Below, one piece after another: positions 6,914 to 11,667 of a stretch of DNA of 11,667 nucleotides. The position numbers and the translations under genes were made by a program. Every line of letters begins with the position of its first letter. The first letter of the stretch is position 1. The notes under the pieces were generated by a model. That model searched no databases, was not told the origin of the DNA, and saw only the letters and a list, made by a program, of their open reading frames with translations. The stretch is from Comamonadaceae bacterium (lineage in GTDB: Bacteria; Pseudomonadota; Gammaproteobacteria; Burkholderiales; Burkholderiaceae_C): NCBI GenBank assembly GCA_947374705.1, contig CANCDA010000070.1, positions 1-11,667 on the forward strand, read 5' to 3'.

Positions 6914-6935
6914 TATTGAATGCGTAGCTGCTCAT
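6903..6935 (-). other. possible 10-codon leader frame overlapping scpA start
   Basis: A minus-strand ATG at 6933-6935 opens a frame encoding MSSYAFNSTP. Its TGA overlaps the scpA ATG as ATGA, the geometry used for translational coupling. Its ribosomes would pass through the hairpin that encloses the scpA start. No Shine-Dalgarno is seen before it (GAAAACCGGC), and such short frames arise easily by chance, so this is only a candidate. Confidence 0.18.
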
Positions 6936-6970
6936 GCCGGTTTTCAAAGACGTTCGACTCGATGGAATGC

Positions 6971-7198
6971 TTATTTCGAATCGTTAACCACACTGGTTTG
7001 ATAGACGTAGGGCTTTTGAGCCACTTCGGCCGTGCGGTAGCTACTCCAGGCTTGACGATCTACTGCTTTGTCCCACAGCAATTCGCGCCCTTGGCGTTGT
7101 TCGGCTTCTAGAGTGGGCTTGGCGGTCTTGAGTTGATCCAGAAACTGGGTGACTTCGGACTTGTAGTCGGGGCGGCGGAAAAAACTCAAAATATTCAT
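6971..7198 (-). CDS. DUF3460-type small conserved protein, function unknown
   Basis: This gene encodes 75 residues beginning MNILSFFRRPDYKSEVTQFL. It has a basic N-terminus (RRPDYKSE), a polar middle (KTAKPTLEAEQRQGRELLWDK) and an aromatic tail (YRTAEVAQKPYVYQT). There is no signal peptide or membrane segment, and it is probably a small cytosolic helical protein. It matches my memory of the betaproteobacterial DUF3460 family, which commonly sits just upstream of scpA and pantothenate genes, as here (64 bases before scpA). The start is well supported by AAGAGG six bases upstream, one of the two best ribosome-binding sites in the window. No function is known to me. The genomic partnership with scpA is suggestive only. 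Confidence 0.75.
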   Translation of the reverse strand: MNILSFFRRPDYKSEVTQFLDQLKTAKPTLEAEQRQGRELLWDKAVDRQAWSSYRTAEVAQKPYVYQTSVVNDSK

Positions 7199-7204
7199 GT
7201 AAAA

Positions 7205-7210
7205 CCTCTT
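7205..7210 (-). promoter_or_regulatory. strong ribosome-binding site for the DUF3460-type gene
   Basis: The minus strand reads AAGAGG, TTTTAC, ATG: a good anti-16S match at six-base spacing. Most neighbouring genes lack such a site, so this small gene is probably well translated. Confidence 0.7.
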
Positions 7211-7236
7211 TGGCTTGATTTTAACGGGGCGGCCCA

Positions 7237-7267
7237 GTCAGCACCATGGATGCCCTCAAGCGCTGAC
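7237..7267. other. inverted repeat between the membrane-fusion gene and the DUF3460-type gene
   Basis: GTCAGC (7237-7242) and GCTGAC (7262-7267) form perfect 6-base arms with a 19-base loop. They fill part of the 75-base spacer downstream of the fusion-gene stop. There is no T-tract and the loop is large, so it is a poor terminator. On the minus strand it is followed by a GGGCCGCCCC stretch and then TAAAAT, which resembles a -10 box for the next gene but lacks a convincing -35. Confidence 0.25.
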
Positions 7268-7273
7268 CCTTCC

Positions 7274-9298
7274 TCACTTCAAAATCCCCAACAAGTTAGA
7301 AAAGCTGTCCGTCCAGGGCTTGAACCCCACACGCGGCACCAGCGGCTCACCCCCTTGCAGGCCCGCAGGCAACTGCGCAGCCTGTTGCGCCGACATGAAC
7401 AGCACCCAGTCTGAGTTGCGGCAATAGGCGTCGTCGTCTTTGGGCTCCAGCGTGTACAACACGGCGGTTTTGCCGAAGTGCTGGGCGGCGGCGGTCATCA
7501 CGGGCTTCAAGTCCAGGTAATGATTGGTGATGTGCACCGCCAGCAGGCCATCGGACTTCAGATGACCCAGGTAAGTGGTCATGGCCTCCAGCGTCAGTAA
7601 ATGGGCGGGGATGGAGTCGCCCGAGAAGGCGTCCATAGCCAGCAGATCGAACTGTTGCTGGGCCTCGCGCTCCAGAATCAGGCGGCCATCGCCCAACACG
7701 GGCACGATGCGCGCCGGACTGTCGGAGAGGAATGTGAATTCACTGCGGGCCAGGTCCAGCACTTGTTCATTGATCTCATAAATGCGCAGCTCGTCGCCTG
7801 CACGCCCGTAAGTTGCCAGCGTGCCCGCGCCCAACCCCACCACACCGAGTTTGAAAGGCTGGCCTTGCTGCAAGGCACGAATGGCACGGCCAATGCCTGA
7901 TCGTTCGCAGTAGTAGGCGGTGGGCTGTTTGCGCTGTGCTGCGGCCATGAACTGCTCGCCGTGGTTGATGCGGCCATGCAGCATGGCGCGCTTGGGGCCC
8001 AGCGCATCGTCGGTACTGTCCAGCACCCGCAATTGGCTGTAAAAATTACGCACCACGGTGCGGTAACCGTTGACGTACTCGAACGCGATATCGCCCAGCC
8101 GCAGGCCATAGCCCAGCAAGGCCAGCAACAGCAGGACGCGCCAGACCGGTTTGAGCTCGCGCCACAGCACGGCCACCACCAGTGCGGCACACAGAAACAA
8201 GCCGAGCGGCAATTCGAAGTAAGCGTTGAACACCGCCGGGGCCACCAAACCCACCAAAAATCCCCCCAGAGCCCCGCCGACCGAGAGCATCAAATAAAAC
8301 AGGGTGAGGTAGCGCAGTGGGGGTTTGCGGCGCACCAGTTCACCATGACAGACCATGCAAAAAACAAACAACGAGACGCTGATGAGCGCGATCAAAACGG
8401 GCACATCGGTACCGGCGTCCAGCACACCGTCCATGGCCCAAAAACACAGCGGCAGCGCCGCTAAAAATAGAGGTCGAACGTAGTAGCGCGGCGCATCAAA
8501 ACACAGGATGAAACTCAGCAAATAAAGGGTGAGCGGCAAGACCCACAAAAATGGCACCGGGGCCACGTCTTGCGTCAAATGCTGGGTCATGGCCAGCAGC
8601 AAAATGGACGCCGTCGCCGACAGGCCAATCCACAGCAGGCACTCACGCCAGCCGGGGTGCTTGGCGGCCTCCACCAGCACGGCTTCATCGCTAACCTGCC
8701 CTGCCATGCGACGCCAGGCCAAACGCGCCGTGGCCAAGCAGACGGCGACAAACGCGACATAACCCGCCGACCACGCCGTAGCCTGAATGCCCACGGGCCA
8801 GAGCGGCTCCACCAGCACTGGGTAGGACAGCAGCGCCAACATGGAGGCCAGATTCGACAGCGCGTACAGCCGATAGGGATGGGCCACAGTGACCGAGGCC
8901 GGAAACGAGCGCGCATACCAGGCCTGCATCAGTGGCCCGGTGGTGGACAGCATCAGGTAAGGTGCGCCCACCGCCGTGGTCAACAGCGCCAGCACGCTCC
9001 AGCTCGGGTGTGCCAGCGCCGCGCCCTTCCAGGCTGGATCTGCTGCGACCGGCAAAAGTGCCAGACTCAAGAGCAGCAAGCCCCCATGCACCAGCGCCTG
9101 ACGCTGGGGGGTCAGCTTTTCATGCAACCAATGCACATAGGCGTAACCCAGCAGCAGCTCGACCTGAAAGAAAACGATGCACACACTCCAAACCGAGGAC
9201 GAACCACCAAACCAGGGCAGGATCATTTTGGCCACGATGGGCTGGATCTGGAACAACAGAAAAGCAGACAGGAAAACCGTGGTGGCAAACAAAGGCAT
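7274..9298 (-). CDS. multi-pass membrane protein fused to a spermidine-synthase-like (aminopropyltransferase fold) domain
   Basis: The 674 residues form two parts. Residues 1 to about 400 hold roughly 12 to 13 hydrophobic helices (for example 5-25, 35-56, 101-121, 143-163, 298-317, 329-352, 363-380), giving an MFS-like inner-membrane domain. Residues about 410-640 resemble a Rossmann methyltransferase/SpeE domain: LHGRINHGEQF (439-450), GVVGLGAGTLATYG (485-498, the nucleoside-binding glycine loop), IYEINEQVL (506-514, acidic residue for the ribose) and MDAFSGDSIPAHLLT (555-569). The last keeps the Asp at the SpeE catalytic position (D557) but not the following STDP pattern. Proteins of this design are annotated 'fused MFS/spermidine synthase' and have no settled substrate. 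An in-frame TAA 15 bases upstream fixes the ATG. No SpeD/AdoMetDC gene is nearby to support polyamine synthesis. Confidence 0.85.
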   Translation of the reverse strand: MPLFATTVFLSAFLLFQIQPIVAKMILPWFGGSSSVWSVCIVFFQVELLLGYAYVHWLHEKLTPQRQALVHGGLLLLSLALLPVAADPAWKGAALAHPSWSVLALLTTAVGAPYLMLSTTGPLMQAWYARSFPASVTVAHPYRLYALSNLASMLALLSYPVLVEPLWPVGIQATAWSAGYVAFVAVCLATARLAWRRMAGQVSDEAVLVEAAKHPGWRECLLWIGLSATASILLLAMTQHLTQDVAPVPFLWVLPLTLYLLSFILCFDAPRYYVRPLFLAALPLCFWAMDGVLDAGTDVPVLIALISVSLFVFCMVCHGELVRRKPPLRYLTLFYLMLSVGGALGGFLVGLVAPAVFNAYFELPLGLFLCAALVVAVLWRELKPVWRVLLLLALLGYGLRLGDIAFEYVNGYRTVVRNFYSQLRVLDSTDDALGPKRAMLHGRINHGEQFMAAAQRKQPTAYYCERSGIGRAIRALQQGQPFKLGVVGLGAGTLATYGRAGDELRIYEINEQVLDLARSEFTFLSDSPARIVPVLGDGRLILEREAQQQFDLLAMDAFSGDSIPAHLLTLEAMTTYLGHLKSDGLLAVHITNHYLDLKPVMTAAAQHFGKTAVLYTLEPKDDDAYCRNSDWVLFMSAQQAAQLPAGLQGGEPLVPRVGFKPWTDSFSNLLGILK

Positions 9299-9372
9299 GG
9301 GACAAGCGGGTTAGCCAGGCCACTTGACCCAGACGAGATGAAAGGAAAGTGAGGATCGTCTCAGGCCGGCCG

Positions 9373-9930
9373 TCAGACCAAAAGACGTGACGACTTGGGC
9401 ACATGCGCCATCAAAAACTCCATCTGGTCGGCCAGGATACGGCGGTTACGCAGGATGAAATCTTCCCACAGGCTGGGCACATAAGGGGCGTAAAGCAGCG
9501 GCATATGGGCCTGCTCGGGCGTGCGGCTGCTCTTGCGGTGGTTGCAGGCGCGACAGGCGGTAACGACGTTCATCCAGGTGTCGATGCCGTTCTGGGCAAA
9601 GGGGATGATGTGCTCACGTGTGAGTTCTTCTTCATGGTGGATCTCGCCACAATAGGCGCAGATGTTGCGGTCACGGGTGAAGAGCTTGCTGTTGGTCAGG
9701 CTGGGGCGCAAATTGAAGGGGTTGATGCTGGGCACGCCACGGGTGCCGATGATGCTATTAACAGTGATGATGGATTGCAAGCCGGTGATGGCGTTGTGTC
9801 CGCCGTGAAACACCGCCACCTCGCCGCCGGACTCCCAGCGCACCTCATCGGCGGCGTAATGAATCACCGCTTGCTCTAGCGAAATCCACGATTGGGGCAG
9901 CCCTTGGGCCGACAGCTTCAAGACTTTCAA
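9373..9930 (-). CDS. HNH endonuclease-domain protein (TTG start)
   Basis: The 185 residues begin MKVLKLSAQGLPQSW from a TTG preceded, six bases away, by a perfect AGGAGG. The same frame stays open to an ATG at 10203, but that start would run across the spacer and into ribF antisense, and the extra 91 residues look non-coding. The HNH zinc module is at 91-133: CAYC (91-94), REHIIP with H107, N121, CRAC (126-129) and NHRK (130-133). This is the McrA-type zinc-supported HNH fold that cuts DNA. Residues 1-85 form the variable N-terminal part seen in stand-alone betaproteobacterial HNH proteins. Its biological target is unknown. There is no adjacent methyltransferase, so restriction-modification is not supported. 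It is divergent from ribF and 74 bases upstream of the membrane-fusion gene. Confidence 0.88.
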   Translation of the reverse strand: MKVLKLSAQGLPQSWISLEQAVIHYAADEVRWESGGEVAVFHGGHNAITGLQSIITVNSIIGTRGVPSINPFNLRPSLTNSKLFTRDRNICAYCGEIHHEEELTREHIIPFAQNGIDTWMNVVTACRACNHRKSSRTPEQAHMPLLYAPYVPSLWEDFILRNRRILADQMEFLMAHVPKSSRLLV

Positions 9931-9936
9931 AACACG

Positions 9937-9942
9937 CCTCCT
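9937..9942 (-). promoter_or_regulatory. perfect Shine-Dalgarno that fixes the HNH TTG start
   Basis: The minus strand reads AGGAGG, CGTGTT, TTG. The full-consensus site at six-base spacing has no ATG in range. The TTG also gives the MKVLKL beginning expected for these HNH proteins, so it decides the start over the upstream ATG at 10203. Confidence 0.8.
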
Positions 9943-10074
9943 GAAATGGTCAAAACAACCAACAACTCGGAACGTCAATGTCTCTGGTGACCTCAAGAGG
10001 CTTTCCCCTTGGGCCACTACGCCACAATATACCCTGTTTTCATCCTTTCTCTCTCTCAAAACCCACCCGACTCC
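9943..10074. promoter_or_regulatory. divergent HNH / ribF intergenic region, presumed to hold both promoters
   Basis: This spacer must contain the start signals for two divergent units. For the HNH side a good -35-like TTGACG lies on the minus strand at 9973-9978, but no clear -10 follows at 17 bases. For ribF the best -10-like site is TATACC at 10028-10033, without a well-spaced -35. The 34 bases before the ribF ATG are almost pyrimidine-only apart from A residues (CATCCTTTCTCTCTCTC then AAAACCCACCC), with no Shine-Dalgarno. I see no riboswitch-like FMN (RFN) structure here. Confidence 0.35.
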
Positions 10075-11061
10075 ATGAAGGTTTTTCGCGGCTTCCATCA
10101 CCCCGGCATTGCCCCGGCCTGCGCCCTGACGATTGGCAATTTCGACGGCGTGCACCGGGGCCACCAAGCCATGCTGGCCTTGCTGCGCGGCGAAGCCCGG
10201 CAACGGGGTGTGCCCAGCTGTGTCTTAACGTTTGAGCCACACCCTCGCGACTACTTCTCTGCTCTCAGCCACCAGCCCCACCTTGCACCGGCGCGCGTGG
10301 GCACGCTACGCGACAAGCTGACCGAGCTGGAGCGCTGCGGGGTGGATCAAACCATCGTCCTGCCTTTTGATGCCCGGCTCGCGGCTCTATCGCCCCAGAC
10401 CTTCATCGACGATGTGTTGATCAAGGGCTTAGGCGCGCGCTACGTGATGGTGGGTGACGACTTCCGCTTTGGGGCCAAGCGCGCGGGCGATTACGCCATG
10501 CTGGACGCCGCCGGTGTGGCCGCTGGCTTTGACGTGGCCCGCATGATGAGCTACGAAGTGCACGGCCTGCGCGTTTCCAGCTCGGCCGTGCGCGACGCAC
10601 TGGCCACAGGCCGCATGGCCGACGCCGCGCGGCTGTTGGGCCACCCGTACCACATTGCTGGCCATGTGCTGCATGGGGCCAAGCTGGGGCGCACCCTGGG
10701 CTTTCGCACCCTCAACCTTCGCTTTACCCACTGGAAGCCCGCGGCCAGCGGCATTTTTGCGGTGCTCGTTCATGGTTTGACGCTTCAGCCCCTGCAAGGT
10801 GTGGCCAACCTGGGCATTCGCCCCTCCCTTGATCCCAGCGACGTGAACGGCGGACGCGTGCTGCTCGAAACCTATTGCCTGGACTGGCCTGCAAGCCTGG
10901 GGGCCGACGGGGGCTACGGTAAAATCATTCGCGTAGAGCTGCTCTACAAACTGCACGACGAGCTCAAGTACGACGGCCTGGATGCCCTGCAAAAAGGCAT
11001 CGCCAAAGATTGTGATGATGCGCGTGCCTACTTTGCCTCCACGCCTTCCCATGACCACTGA
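10075..11061 (+). CDS. ribF: bifunctional riboflavin kinase / FAD synthetase
   Basis: RibF phosphorylates riboflavin to FMN and adenylates FMN to FAD in the cytosol. The N-terminal FAD synthetase has GNFDGVHRGH (21-30), TFEPHP (52-57), VGDDFRFG (126-133) and the SSSAVRDAL block (168-176). The C-terminal riboflavin kinase has HGAKLGRTLGFRTLN (200-214), GVANLGIRPS (242-251) and the catalytic-type Glu in LLETY (E265). In the kinase motif usually written GFPTAN, this protein has GFRTLN, retaining Thr and Asn. I recall this variant from related genera. The 328-residue length is normal. The upstream in-frame ATG at 10009 adds 22 residues with no family match, so 10075 (MKVFRGFHHPG) is chosen. Its stop overlaps the ileS start by 11 bases, implying coupling. 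Confidence 0.95.
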   Translation: MKVFRGFHHPGIAPACALTIGNFDGVHRGHQAMLALLRGEARQRGVPSCVLTFEPHPRDYFSALSHQPHLAPARVGTLRDKLTELERCGVDQTIVLPFDARLAALSPQTFIDDVLIKGLGARYVMVGDDFRFGAKRAGDYAMLDAAGVAAGFDVARMMSYEVHGLRVSSSAVRDALATGRMADAARLLGHPYHIAGHVLHGAKLGRTLGFRTLNLRFTHWKPAASGIFAVLVHGLTLQPLQGVANLGIRPSLDPSDVNGGRVLLETYCLDWPASLGADGGYGKIIRVELLYKLHDELKYDGLDALQKGIAKDCDDARAYFASTPSHDH

Positions 11062-11667
11062 AAACAGCGCCCCTACCCAGTCTGCCACCACGTCCGAGGC
11101 CAAGCCCGACTACCGCAGCACCCTGAACCTGCCCGACACCCCCTTCCCCATGCGCGGCGACCTGCCCAAGCGCGAGCCGGGCTGGGTCAAAGAGTGGGAA
11201 GACAAGGGCATCTACAAAAAACTGCGTGATGCCCGCTGCGGCGCACCCAAGTTTGTGCTGCACGACGGTCCGCCCTACGCCAACGGCCAGATCCACATTG
11301 GTCACGCCGTCAACAAAATTTTGAAGGACATGATCGTCAAGGCCCGCCAGCTCAAGGGCCTGGACGCGATTTACGTGCCGGGCTGGGACTGCCACGGCCT
11401 GCCGATTGAAAACGCCATCGAGAAGCTGCACGGGCGAAAGCTATCGCGCGACGACGTGCAGGCCAAAAGCCGCGCCTTCGCCACCGAGCAGATCGCCGGC
11501 CAGATGGCCGACTTCAAACGCCTGGGCGTGCTGGGCGAGTGGGACAACCCCTACCGCACGATGGACTTCGGCAACGAGGCCAATGAAATCCGCGCCTTGA
11601 AACGCATCATGGAACGCGGCTTTGTCTATCGAGGTTTGAAGCCGGTGTACTGGTGCTTTGACTGCGG
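11051..11667 (+). CDS. ileS: isoleucyl-tRNA synthetase, 5' part (runs off the window)
   Basis: This class I aminoacyl-tRNA synthetase charges tRNA-Ile and edits valine. About 205 of an expected 940 or so residues are visible. They include the HIGH motif in PYANGQIHIGH (75-85, signature H82-I-G-H85), VPGWDCHGLPIE (109-120) and the beginning of the zinc-type YWCFDCG region (200-206) leading into the editing-domain insertion. An acidic and polar leader of about 20 residues precedes DYRSTLNLPDTPFPMRGDLPK, the typical bacterial IleRS start. The ATG lies inside the end of ribF (11-base overlap, different frame), with no Shine-Dalgarno, so expression probably depends on ribF translation. In proteobacteria ribF-ileS is usually followed by lspA, which would lie beyond the window. 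The KMSKS loop is not visible. Confidence 0.96.
   Translation, partial: MTTENSAPTQSATTSEAKPDYRSTLNLPDTPFPMRGDLPKREPGWVKEWEDKGIYKKLRDARCGAPKFVLHDGPPYANGQIHIGHAVNKILKDMIVKARQLKGLDAIYVPGWDCHGLPIENAIEKLHGRKLSRDDVQAKSRAFATEQIAGQMADFKRLGVLGEWDNPYRTMDFGNEANEIRALKRIMERGFVYRGLKPVYWCFDC

Noticed and set aside
6226..6927. 233-codon plus-strand open frame opposite scpA
   Set aside because: Antisense shadow of a clear kleisin gene; no ribosome-binding site or recognisable motif.
7199..7236. TAAAAT as a possible -10 box for the DUF3460-type gene
   Set aside because: No -35-like hexamer lies at 16-18 bases; the upstream bases are GGGCCGCCCC and a GTGCTGAC segment. Too weak to list as a promoter.
8570..9352. 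260-codon plus-strand open frame opposite the membrane-fusion gene
   Set aside because: Composition is Gln/His/Arg-rich and low in hydrophobic residues, as expected for the complement of a membrane-protein gene. No domain.
9358..9378. Imperfect palindrome GTCT...GGCCGGCC...AGAC over the HNH stop codon
   Set aside because: Pairing is interrupted by mismatches and the core GGCCGGCC leaves only two pairs with a four-base loop. No T-tract, so not called a terminator.
10429..11103. 224-codon minus-strand open frame opposite ribF
   Set aside because: Antisense to conserved RibF and to the ribF-ileS overlap; no family resemblance.
9373..11667. Possible defence island from the HNH gene and neighbours
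   Set aside because: The flanks are ribF, ileS and a membrane-fusion gene. There is no methyltransferase, helicase, toxin, integrase or phage gene, so a defence role is not supported.

Overview
This is an ordinary, densely packed chromosomal segment of a high-GC betaproteobacterium. Protein style points to Burkholderiales, most likely Comamonadaceae (Rhodoferax, Limnohabitans, Polaromonas and relatives). The clues are a DUF3460-type small protein beside scpA, the order ribF-ileS, and a dispersed palindromic repeat typical of these genomes. The taxonomic call is inference. I see no tRNA, rRNA, CRISPR array, insertion sequence or prophage.

Layout from left to right: the 3' end of a cytochrome c gene (+) converges on a long minus-strand series that reads right to left from about 9930 down to 164. 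That series runs HNH endonuclease, membrane-fused spermidine-synthase-like protein, DUF3460-type protein, scpA, nadB, bioB, panB, panC, ispD, ispF. The gaps are short (from a 4-base overlap to 81 bases), and a strong hairpin sits between the ispF stop and the cytochrome stop. At the right end a 144-base divergent spacer separates the HNH gene from the plus-strand pair ribF-ileS, which overlap by 11 bases; ileS runs off the window.

The genes make several cofactors and precursors: pantothenate for CoA (panB, panC), biotin (bioB, last step), NAD (nadB, first step), FMN/FAD (ribF) and the MEP isoprenoid pathway (ispD, ispF). scpA is the kleisin of the SMC-ScpAB chromosome-organising complex. The fused membrane/aminopropyltransferase-like protein, the DUF3460 protein and the HNH protein have no assigned role here.

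The points worth a second look are small-scale. Two different dispersed-type palindromic elements lie in the spacers on either side of panB, and one creates a false in-frame N-terminal extension on panC. The scpA start codon sits inside a perfect 6-bp hairpin that a 10-codon upstream reading frame overlaps. The HNH gene almost certainly starts at a TTG behind a perfect AGGAGG. I found no convincing new multi-gene system.
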